Shown piece by piece: positions 46,467 to 55,652 of a stretch of DNA of 64,000 nucleotides; position 1 is the stretch's first letter, and each line of letters begins with the position of its first letter. The translations under genes and the position numbers were made by a program. The notes under the pieces were generated by a model. The model was not told the origin of the DNA, ran no database searches, and was given only the letters and a program-made list of their open reading frames with translations. This stretch comes from JADFJB01 sp964464595. GTDB taxonomy: Bacteria > Zhuqueibacterota > JdFR-76 > DREG01. Location: contig CAYXGW010000013.1 of the NCBI GenBank assembly GCA_964464595.1, positions 1 through 64,000 on the forward strand. The letters run 5' to 3'.

Positions 46467-47410
46467 AGGGAACAAAGTTGTACTGTTTTATTTTAGCCAC
46501 GCTTATCCTTGGTTTTTCAGGTTGCGGCCAAAATAACCAAATAAAAATTGAGTTTGTCAGCCAATGGGGCAGTAAAGGCGTTGACACAGGTCAATTCGAT
46601 CAACCGATAGGAGTAGCTGTAGATAGCTCGGGGAATGTCTATGTGGCTGATTCGGGAAATAACCGGATACAAAAGTTTACTGCAGACGGAGAATTCATCA
46701 GCCAATGGGGAACAGCCGGGAGTGCTCCGGGAGAACTTGATCGACCGATGCATTTGGGCGTGAACCCGGAAGGCCTGGTCTATGTTCCCGAGTATGGCAA
46801 CGACCGTGTGCAGGTATTTGATGCAGATGGCAATTATCAGTTTTCATGGGGGTTCAGCGGTGCTGGACCCGGCCAGTTTGACGCTCCGGCAGCCGTGTAT
46901 TTCGATCAAAAAGGCAACGTACTAGTGGCTGATTTTTATAATAATAGAATACAGATATTTAGCAAACGTGGCAAATTCATACTTCAATTCGGAGCCGAAG
47001 GACATGAGTTTGGCCAACTGTATTATCCCACAGACGTTTTGGTCAGCGGCGAAGGGAATATCGTTGTCGCCGATGCTTATAATCACCGGGTACAGACATT
47101 TAACCCGGATGGAAAGGCCCGACAATCATGGGGCAGTTGGAGTGAAGAAGACAAGCTGCCGGGACAGTTTAATGTTGCCAATGCTGTTGAACCGGATGCT
47201 AAAAGACGGATTTATGTTGTGGATTTTTATAATCACCGTATCCAGGTTTTTGATCCGGATGGGTCTTTCCTGGTAGAGTTCGGCACACAAGGAAACGGAG
47301 CGGGGCAATTCGAACGGCCCACCGATATTGCTATAAGTGATGATGGATTTATTTATGTAGCAGATTGGGGGAATAATCGCATCCTGAAATTCAAGCTGAA
47401 GGAACTATAA
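46463..47410 (+). CDS. NHL-repeat lipoprotein
   Basis: 315 residues. The lipobox is LGFSGC. About six NHL repeats follow (GVAVDSSGNVYVADSGNNRI type) and form a propeller, usually a protein or ligand platform. It ends the mercury operon with an ATGA-type overlap. The 3' end of a closely related gene recurs as scars at 54414, 55956, 56569 and 62836, so this gene family is a hot spot for rearrangement. Confidence 0.88.
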   Translation: MKGTKLYCFILATLILGFSGCGQNNQIKIEFVSQWGSKGVDTGQFDQPIGVAVDSSGNVYVADSGNNRIQKFTADGEFISQWGTAGSAPGELDRPMHLGVNPEGLVYVPEYGNDRVQVFDADGNYQFSWGFSGAGPGQFDAPAAVYFDQKGNVLVADFYNNRIQIFSKRGKFILQFGAEGHEFGQLYYPTDVLVSGEGNIVVADAYNHRVQTFNPDGKARQSWGSWSEEDKLPGQFNVANAVEPDAKRRIYVVDFYNHRIQVFDPDGSFLVEFGTQGNGAGQFERPTDIAISDDGFIYVADWGNNRILKFKLKEL

Positions 47411-47450
47411 GGTAAAATTAAAATATTTTAGAGTGGTTTTTACCTTTCTT
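47411..47450 (+). terminator. Possible terminator of the mercury operon
   Basis: GGTAAAA (47411-47417) pairs with TTTTACC (47438-47444), followed by TTTCTT. The stem is A+T-rich and the loop is long, so this is only a moderate candidate. Confidence 0.4.
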
Positions 47451-47690
47451 AAGTCATCCTTTTCTTATTCTCCCAGTCTTTCTTTCTTCCCAGGGTGCGA
47501 AAGGATTATTAAGCTTCCATCTTAAATTTTGTTGAAATGAATTGCCATTAATCGACTCAATAACCACATAATCTATTATTAATCAATAAAAACAATCAGC
47601 AATAAGTATGAAACTTTTCTTTCCGCTTGTGAAAAGAATTAATACTTTAAAAGAAATACATTTTTCATCAGTTTTAAGAAACAATCACAA

Positions 47691-48509
47691 ATGACAGTTC
47701 TAATTACCTGGATTATTTTTGCACTTTACATATTGTCTTGCTCCTTTTATTGGCAAGGATTTTCTCGAAATCGGACAACCAGTTATCATTGGGCGCAACG
47801 AGTTTTGATTTTGTCTTTGATTTGTCATCTAGGTTTAATTTGTTTCTTAACTTTGGAGTACGGTAGAATCCCAATAGCTAACTTAAGTGAAGCTTTGAGT
47901 ACATTTGTATGGTTAACCAGTTGTATTTACTTAGTTTTAGAATGGCGATTAAAAAATTATTCAATGGGCGCCTTTATCTTAACTATCTTATCAATTTTGA
48001 TGGCAATAGGAATAGTTACTTTTCAGAGTAACGAAGCAATACCAGAAGTTTTAAAAGATGTTAAATTTGAAGCGCATGTCTTAGCTCTTTTGATTGCTTA
48101 TGGCTCCTTTTCTATTTCTTTCATTGCAAGTCTATTGCACACTTTGCTAGATCGGGAAATTCAAAAACGAAGATTTAGACTTTTTTACAGTCGCTTACCT
48201 TCATTACCTTTTTTTCAGCGAATTAGTAACTTTTCTATTGATATCGGATTAGCCTTTGCAACCATAGGCATCGGATTAGGTATTTACCAAGCCTTGACAA
48301 TTTGGGGAAAATATTTCTTAACAGATCCCAAATTTCTTACTGCTGCTTTAACATGGTTAATTTATTGTTTCCATTTTCTAGGGAGAAGATTTGCAGGTTG
48401 GGGAGCGCAGCGTTCAGCAACCATTTCCTTAATAGGATTTAGCTTACTGCTCTTTTCATTTTTAATAATTTCCTTATTTTTTACAAGTTTACATAATTTC
48501 ACTGGTTAA
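47691..48509 (+). CDS. HemX/CcsA-like cytochrome c assembly membrane protein
   Basis: 272 residues, about eight transmembrane helices. NLSEALSTFVWLTSCIYLVLE and WGKYFLTDPKFLTAALTWLIY match the HemX/CcsA layout (tryptophan-rich heme-handling region, with WG-x3-TDP in place of the usual WGxxWxWD). hemX often precedes hemA. Here the next gene, 10 bases on, contains a HemA-like domain, so the ancestral hemX-hemA order seems preserved. It probably passes a heme-related signal or sets the regulator's level (inference). Confidence 0.8.
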   Translation: MTVLITWIIFALYILSCSFYWQGFSRNRTTSYHWAQRVLILSLICHLGLICFLTLEYGRIPIANLSEALSTFVWLTSCIYLVLEWRLKNYSMGAFILTILSILMAIGIVTFQSNEAIPEVLKDVKFEAHVLALLIAYGSFSISFIASLLHTLLDREIQKRRFRLFYSRLPSLPFFQRISNFSIDIGLAFATIGIGLGIYQALTIWGKYFLTDPKFLTAALTWLIYCFHFLGRRFAGWGAQRSATISLIGFSLLLFSFLIISLFFTSLHNFTG

Positions 48510-48519
48510 AGTAAATGAC

Positions 48520-50460
48520 ATGAATTTATATATTTATCAATATGAATTTTCGGATAATAATATTTTCAAATCCGATATCCATTTAGCAGAAATTCCCCCA
48601 AAAATTGCTGCCAAGTTTGATTTTAAGGAATGGTTATTCCTAGCTGATGGAAATTCTATTGAACTGATTGTGGTTAGCGAGGGGAAGGATGATCCGGAAC
48701 TTATAAAGACGACTTTTTTTAATAGAAAGACCATTTCTGAACTTCATGTAACATTTAAAAATATCTTAACTGGCCAGAGTGCAAGTTACCGCTTTCTCCA
48801 AATTGCGACGGGGATTAGTGATTCGAAAAGCGGTGGAATTAATTTACTACAGAAATTGCAAGAAGCTTATGTAAAAGCTGTTGATCGGGCGCAAATTGGT
48901 CCATATATACATTATCTATTTCATAGAGGAATATGGTTACATGAAAAAGTGAGACAAGAAACTGACTATTTTCGTTTCGCTGTTCAAATCGAGAACGTTT
49001 TTAGAGAGCTTGCCAATAAGATTTTAGGATCGCTTAATGCATCAACTATTTATGTAAATGGTTATCATCCTATTCTTTCTTATGTTTTAGAAGATTTAAG
49101 AAATGATGGATGTCGCAAATTTGTTTTCTTTGAAAAGAACAAATATAAAAATGGATTAATTGGTCGATTTTCGGGAGTTGTTCAGCCATATCAATCCATT
49201 GTTAAATCTTCTACCGGAGCAGAGATACTACTCATATTCGCTTCAGATGACAAAAACAATCTTAATGATTTACTAATCCAAAAAATGAATAAAAAACCAA
49301 AGACACTTCTTTTGATTTTTAACTATGCAGGGGTTAATCTCCCGGTAGATAAGATGAAAAAAATTTCAAATATATATTTATACGGCCGTGAAGATCTTGA
49401 ATATTTAGTGAATTATAATCGAGAACAACAACTGTCGATTTCAAAAGAAATTTCAGGATGGGTTCTAAAACAGGTTGACGAATTTAGCAACTTGATAAAT
49501 AGCGCCGATTATTTCCAATTCATGGGGATTATCGGTTCAAGCCATAAAATGCAGAGAATATTCGAATTAGTTTCGAGAATATCACGAACTGATATTACTA
49601 TTCTTATTGATGGAGAAAGTGGCACCGGAAAAGAAATGGTTGCAAAGGATATCCATCAATTAAGCGCACGGTCTAACCAACTTTTTATAGTCGTCAATTG
49701 TGGAGCTATTCCGGAAAACTTGTTAGAAAGCGAGTTATTTGGCCATACACGAGGTGCTTTTACCGGCGCAGTTTCTGCTAAAAGAGGTCTTTTCGAAGAA
49801 GCAAACGGAGGTACCATTTTCCTTGATGAAATTGCCGAACTTCCAACCCAATTACAAGTTAAGCTCCTAAGAGTACTTCAAGAAGGCGAAATAAAACCAA
49901 TCGGCAGCAATAGTACTTTAAAAATAGATGTTCGGATTTTGACTGCAACAAATAAAGATATCTCCTCAATGGTAGAAAGAGGTCAGTTTAGAAGCGATCT
50001 TTTCTATCGCATAAACGTAATCCGGTTAACAATACCACCTTTGCGAGAAAGATCTGATGATATACCTCATCTAGCTCATCATTTTTTAAAAAAGTTTTCT
50101 CAAAAGCAGAAAAAAGAAGTCAAAAATATTTCAGATCAAACTATGGATATTTTAATGAACCACCAATGGCCGGGAAATGTGAGAGAATTAGAAAACGTGA
50201 TCGAACATTCGGTCGCGTTGACAATTAATAAATCAATATCTTTATATAATCTTCCTCAAAACTTACAAAATTTAAATGGAAAACTAAAACTCTCTGATTC
50301 AAGAGATCCAACCACTTTAAAAGAAATTGAAAAGAATTATATTCAGGAAGTTCTTCAGGCAAATAGTTGGAATTACGATATAGCTTGCAAACAATTGGGT
50401 ATTGGGCGAACTACTTTATGGCGAAAATTAAAAGAGTATAAAATTACTAAACCTTCTTGA
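48520..50460 (+). CDS. Glutamyl-tRNA reductase-like domain fused to sigma-54 AAA+ and Fis HTH
   Basis: 646 residues. Residues 1-325 follow glutamyl-tRNA reductase: the TTFFNRKT segment at the STCNRTE position with the catalytic Cys lost; FLQIATGISDSK to LQEAYVKA; LFHRGIWLHEKVRQETD; an NADP-domain start TIYVNGYHPI without a normal GxGxxG; and ISNIYLYGREDLEYLV in the dimerisation region. AAA+ then begins near 340, with GESGTGKE (~365), RGAFTGAV (~413) and FYRINVIRL. A Fis-type HTH ends the protein (YDIACKQLGIGRTTLWRKL). A sigma-54 activator sensing tRNA-Glu, heme or NADPH state is inferred. Confidence 0.85.
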   Translation: MNLYIYQYEFSDNNIFKSDIHLAEIPPKIAAKFDFKEWLFLADGNSIELIVVSEGKDDPELIKTTFFNRKTISELHVTFKNILTGQSASYRFLQIATGISDSKSGGINLLQKLQEAYVKAVDRAQIGPYIHYLFHRGIWLHEKVRQETDYFRFAVQIENVFRELANKILGSLNASTIYVNGYHPILSYVLEDLRNDGCRKFVFFEKNKYKNGLIGRFSGVVQPYQSIVKSSTGAEILLIFASDDKNNLNDLLIQKMNKKPKTLLLIFNYAGVNLPVDKMKKISNIYLYGREDLEYLVNYNREQQLSISKEISGWVLKQVDEFSNLINSADYFQFMGIIGSSHKMQRIFELVSRISRTDITILIDGESGTGKEMVAKDIHQLSARSNQLFIVVNCGAIPENLLESELFGHTRGAFTGAVSAKRGLFEEANGGTIFLDEIAELPTQLQVKLLRVLQEGEIKPIGSNSTLKIDVRILTATNKDISSMVERGQFRSDLFYRINVIRLTIPPLRERSDDIPHLAHHFLKKFSQKQKKEVKNISDQTMDILMNHQWPGNVRELENVIEHSVALTINKSISLYNLPQNLQNLNGKLKLSDSRDPTTLKEIEKNYIQEVLQANSWNYDIACKQLGIGRTTLWRKLKEYKITKPS

Positions 50461-50576
50461 GAAATTCTTTCCATACCATTATTCATTTTAAAAATTTAAA
50501 CACCAATATTATAATCGTGATGTCATTACGAACAGTGTTTTTTGAAAGTGAATATTATCCATTCGACAATTCTGAT

Positions 50577-50611
50577 TTTTCATATTGAAAAGATAATTTT
50601 CATTTTGAAAA
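50577..50611. promoter_or_regulatory. Two tandem palindromes, probable enhancer (UAS) for the sigma-54 activator
   Basis: TTTTCATATTGAAAA (50577-50591) and TTTTCATTTTGAAAA (50597-50611) are inverted repeats TTTTCA-N3-TGAAAA with centres exactly 20 bp apart (two helical turns). They lie about 150-170 bp upstream of the sigma-54 promoter and just after the activator gene. Confidence 0.7.
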
Positions 50612-50747
50612 AATATCTTGCCAATAAACCCGTTCCTTTGTTGGTTTCTTCTTCTTTATTCAAATCCACCTAACATTCAATAATATTAAATAGTTATCAC
50701 CATTATATTGCCGGTGAATAGCGCAAGTCTAGTGAGTTATTTTGATT

Positions 50748-50763
50748 TGGCATATAAATTGCT
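50748..50763 (+). promoter_or_regulatory. Sigma-54 (-24/-12) promoter
   Basis: TGGCATATAAATTGCT matches TGGCAC-R-N4-TTGCW with one mismatch and the exact GG-N10-GC spacing. Transcription would start near 50774, 59 bases before the lipoprotein ATG. It is the natural target of the activator encoded upstream. Confidence 0.82.
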
Positions 50764-50832
50764 TGATATGAAGCGATTGTTACACTTCAAATAAATTCCA
50801 AAAAATAAATACCATAAACGAAGGAGAAGGTT

Positions 50833-51309
50833 ATGATAAAACGCATCTTTTTATTATCAGTAATTTTGTCATTTACTTTGATTTTTTGGGGGTGTGAAAA
50901 GGACTCAACCGGACCGGAAAATGATTTTGGCAGTGTTTCCGGAAAAATAAACTTTATTGGAACATGGCCAAGCAATGGTGATATTCAAGTCTCGATTTAT
51001 TCGGCTTGGCCACCAATGGGTCCTCCTGATGTTGCAACAGATCCATTACCTTCAGGAAGCAACTCGCAATCATACAAAATTGAAGGGATTAGTAAGGGAG
51101 ATTATAGTGCTATTGTTGTTGGATGGCGTGATCCGGCTGATCCGGCTGGAGCAAAAATAATTGGTATCTACCATCAAAACGCTAATTCGGCTGGTGTAGA
51201 CGCAACGGGGCTTCCAACAGTTGCCCCAACGGCTATAAATATATCAAATTCAAATCTTAATTTTACAACAATAGATATGCAAGCAAATTTAGACATCGCT
51301 CCGAAATAA
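50833..51309 (+). CDS. Small lipoprotein co-encoded with a TonB receptor
   Basis: 158 residues. Signal with lipobox-like IFWGC, then a beta-sandwich-like domain (GSVSGKINFIGTWPSNGDIQ, YKIEGISKGDYSAIVVGW) similar to carboxypeptidase-regulatory-like or transthyretin-like folds. AAGGAGAAGG precedes the ATG. It is the first gene behind the sigma-54 promoter; a surface accessory role for substrate capture by the receptor is inferred. Confidence 0.75.
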   Translation: MIKRIFLLSVILSFTLIFWGCEKDSTGPENDFGSVSGKINFIGTWPSNGDIQVSIYSAWPPMGPPDVATDPLPSGSNSQSYKIEGISKGDYSAIVVGWRDPADPAGAKIIGIYHQNANSAGVDATGLPTVAPTAINISNSNLNFTTIDMQANLDIAPK

Positions 51310-51345
51310 GATTAGGGCTCACCAGTGAGTCATTACAGGATTTTT

Positions 51346-53610
51346 ATGAATTCTATTACTTTAGTGATTTTATTATGGCTGGTTCCGTGTGCACTTTTTA
51401 GCCAAAGCCTTAAGAACGAAAATGAAAAAAGAGGTGTCATTTCCGGCCGCGTTTTTGATGCTGAAACAATGATACCTCTTGATTTCGTTAATGTTTACTT
51501 GGAAGGAACTTCTGAAGGTACCGCTACAGGAAATGGCGGCAGGTTCTCCATTCAAACTTTTAAAAATGGAAAACACAAATTAATTGCCCGGCATATTGGT
51601 TATAAAAGGTATGAAGAAGAAATATCGCTTTCTTTCGGACTAAATTTAATTCGATCGATTGCATTGATTCCCACCTCAGTTCCAGGGCAAGAAGTAATTG
51701 TTACAGCGGCAATAAAAGAACAAACCGTCCGGATGTCTCCCGCCAGTGTTTCAATTTTGCGAGCAAAAGATATCCATACAAGCCCTGTCAATACTTTTGA
51801 CCAAGTATTGGAAAATGCACCGGGAATAACATTGTATCGGTCATTGGGTATATCTGTCCAAAGTTTATCTATCAGGGGTAGTTCTGATGTCGCTGGAGGA
51901 GGTGTTGGTAATCGCGTATTACTTTTGATTGATGGTAGACCGGCTCTGCGTCCTGATTCCGGAGGTGCTTTTTGGAGTTTGGTACCGACGAATTTTATTG
52001 AAAGAGTTGAAATTGTGAAAGGAGCATTTTCAAGCTTATATGGGTCTTCTGCTATGGGCGGAGTTATAAACGTGATCACCCGCCGTCCGACAATTAATCC
52101 ATCAACCAGGATAAACTTAAAATTCGGCTTTTTTGAAAAAGAAGCCCCGGCAATTCGTTATTCGGATAAGAATCTTCAAAGCAAACAGGTGGAGATAAGT
52201 CATTCCGGATTTAATGGGCCTATTGGTTATTTATTCAATGTAAGTCATAAGCAGTCGGATGGACATGCAGAATCTGCAGAATATAAATTCTATGACTTTT
52301 TTGGAAAATTAGTATATAACGTAAACTTCAATCATAATCTGGAATTGACATTTGGGGGAGGATTTGCCAGGAATGATTATCCACATTCCTGGCTTAATAA
52401 TTTAAAGTCTTTATCGATAAAACCCAAATATCGGGATGATCGCCAGGAAAAAAGACATGGAAGTGTGGATTTACATTATTGGGTAATTCCAAATAAGAAT
52501 ACAAAGTATGAATCAAGGATTTATTTATATAGTCAAATTTCTGAATCCAAATTTAACGAAAATGATCCATTGCTTACTTTACCCGGGAATGAATCTTTCG
52601 GATTAAAAACGCACATAAACAGTAGAAAATTTGGCAGTCTTAGCCAAATCAGTCATTCTCTAAATGATAAACATTATCTGGTTACCGGAATTGATTTACA
52701 ATTTGACAATATCCGTTCATCTCCTGATACTATTATGTACGGAAATCATCAAGTTAATAATGCAGCTATTTACATCCAGGATGAAGTCAAAATTCATTCT
52801 AAAATGGTTGCCACTTTGGGTCTGCGTTATGATTATAACCATCTTGCTAATGGCAGAACATTGGGGTTAATGAGTCCCAAGTTAGCATTCGTATTTGCTT
52901 TGAATCAAAACCTGGCTATTAGAGCATTATTTGGGCAGGCATTTAGAGCACCCACTATCGCGGAAAGTTTTTTCCAGGTTGAAATAGCTGGCGGGACTTT
53001 ATTCAAACAAAACCCTGATTTACAAGCTGAAAAGATGAATTATTCTATTGAAACAGGATTTAAGTGGAACTTTGCAAAGCTGTTGGCTTTGGATGTGGCT
53101 TTTTATCGATACCATTACAAAGACATGATCTATTGGATTAATATCTCTGCTGAAGAAGGTGTGAATTTCCCTTATTTTCAGGTTAGAAATTTAAATAGAG
53201 CTTTAATGCAAGGCGTCGAAATCGTCTTAAATCTTTCCTTAGAAAATATGATTAGAGGAAATATTAGTTATACTTACTTAGACGCTCAAGATCGCTCAAT
53301 TGACCGTTTAGACGGATTACTTGCTTATCGCCCTAAACATAATTTTTCTTTTACAGCCACGCTTGATAGGAGGAGATTCAATTTAAATTTAAATGGCCGC
53401 TACCGCAGTAAAATCGAAGAAGTTTTTTTATATCCAAGAGAAAAGCCAGAGGCTTTCTTTGTATTTAATGGAAAACTCGTCGTTAACCTGAGCCCTCAAA
53501 TTAGCATTTCAACGGCCATTAAAAATATTTTTGACATGAAATACGAAGAACTGGCTCGTTTTCGAAGTCCGGGACGAAACTGGATGTTTGGCATCACAGT
53601 TCAACCCTAG
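51346..53610 (+). CDS. TonB-dependent outer-membrane receptor
   Basis: About 754 residues from the ATG at 51346 (CAGGA in front); a GTG at 51325 is alternative. Signal peptide, a CarboxypepD_reg-like domain (SGRVFDAETMIPLDFVNVYL), a plug (VEIVKGAFSSLYGSSAMGGV) and a 22-strand barrel. It imports a ligand using TonB energy; the ligand is not evident. Regulation by a HemA-like sensor points to heme, porphyrin or a metal (inference). Confidence 0.9.
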   Translation: MNSITLVILLWLVPCALFSQSLKNENEKRGVISGRVFDAETMIPLDFVNVYLEGTSEGTATGNGGRFSIQTFKNGKHKLIARHIGYKRYEEEISLSFGLNLIRSIALIPTSVPGQEVIVTAAIKEQTVRMSPASVSILRAKDIHTSPVNTFDQVLENAPGITLYRSLGISVQSLSIRGSSDVAGGGVGNRVLLLIDGRPALRPDSGGAFWSLVPTNFIERVEIVKGAFSSLYGSSAMGGVINVITRRPTINPSTRINLKFGFFEKEAPAIRYSDKNLQSKQVEISHSGFNGPIGYLFNVSHKQSDGHAESAEYKFYDFFGKLVYNVNFNHNLELTFGGGFARNDYPHSWLNNLKSLSIKPKYRDDRQEKRHGSVDLHYWVIPNKNTKYESRIYLYSQISESKFNENDPLLTLPGNESFGLKTHINSRKFGSLSQISHSLNDKHYLVTGIDLQFDNIRSSPDTIMYGNHQVNNAAIYIQDEVKIHSKMVATLGLRYDYNHLANGRTLGLMSPKLAFVFALNQNLAIRALFGQAFRAPTIAESFFQVEIAGGTLFKQNPDLQAEKMNYSIETGFKWNFAKLLALDVAFYRYHYKDMIYWINISAEEGVNFPYFQVRNLNRALMQGVEIVLNLSLENMIRGNISYTYLDAQDRSIDRLDGLLAYRPKHNFSFTATLDRRRFNLNLNGRYRSKIEEVFLYPREKPEAFFVFNGKLVVNLSPQISISTAIKNIFDMKYEELARFRSPGRNWMFGITVQP

Positions 53611-53662
53611 TGTATAATAAAAACCTGACTTGTAAATTATTCCTGCATAGAAGTTTAAAAAA

Positions 53663-54355
53663 ATGACAATAGAACAAGTTATATCCTATTTGCCAATACT
53701 AACTACTTGTTTTTCTTTCTTATTCTTTTATCAACTTTTTAAGCATTATTCAGAAAGAAAAACTGCACCTTATATAGCATGGTGGGCTGCCGGGGTATTG
53801 ATTTATGGAATTGGAACGTTGACTGAATCGTATGTCTCTCTTTTTGGCTGGCAGGAATCAGTCTTTAGAAGCTGGTATATTTCCGGCGCACTATTGGGCG
53901 GTTTTCCGTTAGCCCAGGGGACTGTATATCTTTTACTTCCGCGCAGGAGGGCAAATTTATTAACATTAATTTTTGTCCCGTTTATCATTATTGCCGCTTC
54001 TTTTGTAATCATGACGCCATTAAATGAACCAATGATTGAATCTCACAGGTTATCCGGTAAAATCATAGAATGGACCTGGGTTCGCGGCTTCAGCCCATTT
54101 ATAAACCTTTACGCTTTCATTTTCCTGGTTGGCGGCGCCATATTATCTGCTTATCGTTTCAAAAACACCCAGGGGACTCGACATAGATTTATTGGCAACT
54201 GCTATATTGCTGTTGGGGCAATATTACCTGGAATCGGAGGAAGCTTTACTCGATTTGGTTATACCGAAGTTCTTTATGTTACAGAACTTATAGGTATTAT
54301 TTTAATTTATATCGGTTATCAATACAATATTAAAGAAAAGTCCACGATTCGATGA
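53663..54355 (+). CDS. Seven-helix membrane protein of unknown function
   Basis: 230 residues with seven hydrophobic segments (ILTTCFSFLFFYQLF, IAWWAAGVLIYGIGTL, LIFVPFIIIAASFVI, INLYAFIFLVGGAIL, VTELIGIILIYIGYQY). I do not recognise the family; it is not an ABC or MFS permease. It follows the TonB receptor by 52 bases and may be the third gene of the sigma-54 operon, perhaps an inner-membrane step or sensor. Confidence 0.7.
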   Translation: MTIEQVISYLPILTTCFSFLFFYQLFKHYSERKTAPYIAWWAAGVLIYGIGTLTESYVSLFGWQESVFRSWYISGALLGGFPLAQGTVYLLLPRRRANLLTLIFVPFIIIAASFVIMTPLNEPMIESHRLSGKIIEWTWVRGFSPFINLYAFIFLVGGAILSAYRFKNTQGTRHRFIGNCYIAVGAILPGIGGSFTRFGYTEVLYVTELIGIILIYIGYQYNIKEKSTIR

Positions 54356-54690
54356 ATGACAAGCTGAGGCAGAAATTATACCAATATTAACCTACAAATC
54401 CTAAATACTAGTTGCGGCAATTCGAACGGCCAACAGATAATCGCAATTACCAACGATGGATTCATTTACATTTCAGATTGGGGGAATAATCGAATCTAGA
54501 AATTCAAGCTGAGTCAAGAATGAAAGCTGACTTTTTGGTCACGCCTTGTTTTACTGTGTCTGCAATGTTAGATAACACAATACCAGGTTTATAGCTGCAA
54601 TTTCAGCCTGGAAGATAAGTCCTGTAACATACGGGATAAGAGCGCTATCTACACTGAAGGTCCTAAAATCATCCGGGAATTCGGCAGATT
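54356..54690. other. Intergenic region with NHL scar 1
   Basis: 335 bases with no gene. Scar 1 fills the middle. DNA after about 54690 becomes G+C-rich. Confidence 0.5.
54414..54523 (+). repeat. NHL-gene 3'-end scar 1
   Basis: Matches the last ~110 bases of an NHL-lipoprotein gene (GGCAATTCGAACGGCC, then ADWGNNR-coding sequence) with frame damage and a TAG. It shares changes with the other three scars (GCAATTAC...GATGGATTCATTTAC), so all come from one paralogue of the gene at 46463. Confidence 0.8.
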
Positions 54691-54810
54691 ATCGAGCATA
54701 GGGACTAACCGTACCACACACAAAAACGCCAACAATGTATTCTTGGGCATTGAGCGTGATAGGAAGGGACGTCCGTGGCATCGGCTTGTTAGACCAGTTC
54801 GCTGCTCTGG

Positions 54811-55277
54811 TCACTTGAGGGGGTCCACGGGAGGGATTGCTGGCAACGTCATTTCCAGAAAGATCTTGTTCTTGTCGGAAGTCCGGGAAGAAAGTCCGAG
54901 GAACTGAACAAGCGCACGCGCACTCTGGAGTCTGTTTGCGAACGTCCAGTTGTTGTCCTCCTTCTTCATCTTCTCGATTTCCTTCCCAACCGCCATGAAG
55001 ACGTCTCGCTCCGTCGAGAACCTCTGCACGATCCCCTTTGCCTCGCCCATCACGATTCCTGTATCTAGATCGATCCAAACGCGTCCGTCGAAGTAGTTGC
55101 GGATGCCCTCCTCCAGTTGCGCTTCGCTCCTCTTGCGGTCACCGGAATCCTCCACTCTTGGGCGGAGGGTCGATTGGCAAGTCCAAAGAACCCCGATATG
55201 AGTGCTGCCAGGATGATAAAGACGCCACCCGCGATCGCTGCTTGCACTGTCGCCTTCTGGTACCACTTTTGCGCCAT
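54811..55277 (-). pseudogene. G+C-rich membrane-anchored protein with frameshift
   Basis: The ATG at 55277 encodes MAQKWYQKATVQAAIAGG and one transmembrane helix (VFIILAALISGFFGLANRP). Near 55165 the frame must shift to continue PRVEDSGDRKRSEAQLEEGI to the stop at 54811. The reconstructed protein is about 155 residues with a helical cytoplasmic or periplasmic domain of unknown family. The segment is visibly G+C-rich, like the other foreign inserts, and lies next to an NHL scar. Confidence 0.6.
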
Positions 55278-55652
55278 AAAGGGTCAATCTCCTGTTCGTC
55301 TAACTATTAAGTATACCCCCGCGATAACAAATTTTATAACATTTATAATTATGAAAACTTATAGTTCTCTGAAAAGCTGTATAAAACTCAATATAAGCAT
55401 ATCATATGGGGATTTGCCATATAAAACCGCTCGATTTATTGTGTATAATTTATATCTATGAGATGAAAACAATCAAACAACTGGAAATTACATGTTACTG
55501 GTTGAGAAATCTAAAGTCAATGATTTTCTTGCGGTTATTATTTTTTTAGAACTCACACCGATATATAGAATTGCAGGGTTGGCTTTAGGCAAATGGGATG
55601 CATTTTTTTCAAAATGTTAAAAATAAAAATTAATTTCTTTAATGGAGGTTTT
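55278..55652. other. Gene-poor A+T-rich stretch
   Basis: 375 bases; the second half is the start of the tandem cassette unit and should hold the promoter of the zinc-ribbon gene. No gene supported. Confidence 0.4.

Larger units (their letters stand above)
50461..50832. other. Regulatory intergenic region of the TonB receptor operon
   Basis: 372 gene-free bases that carry the paired palindromes and the sigma-54 promoter. No terminator for the activator gene was found. A lone half site (TTTTTTGAAAG near 50538) may be a third weak activator site. Confidence 0.6.
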
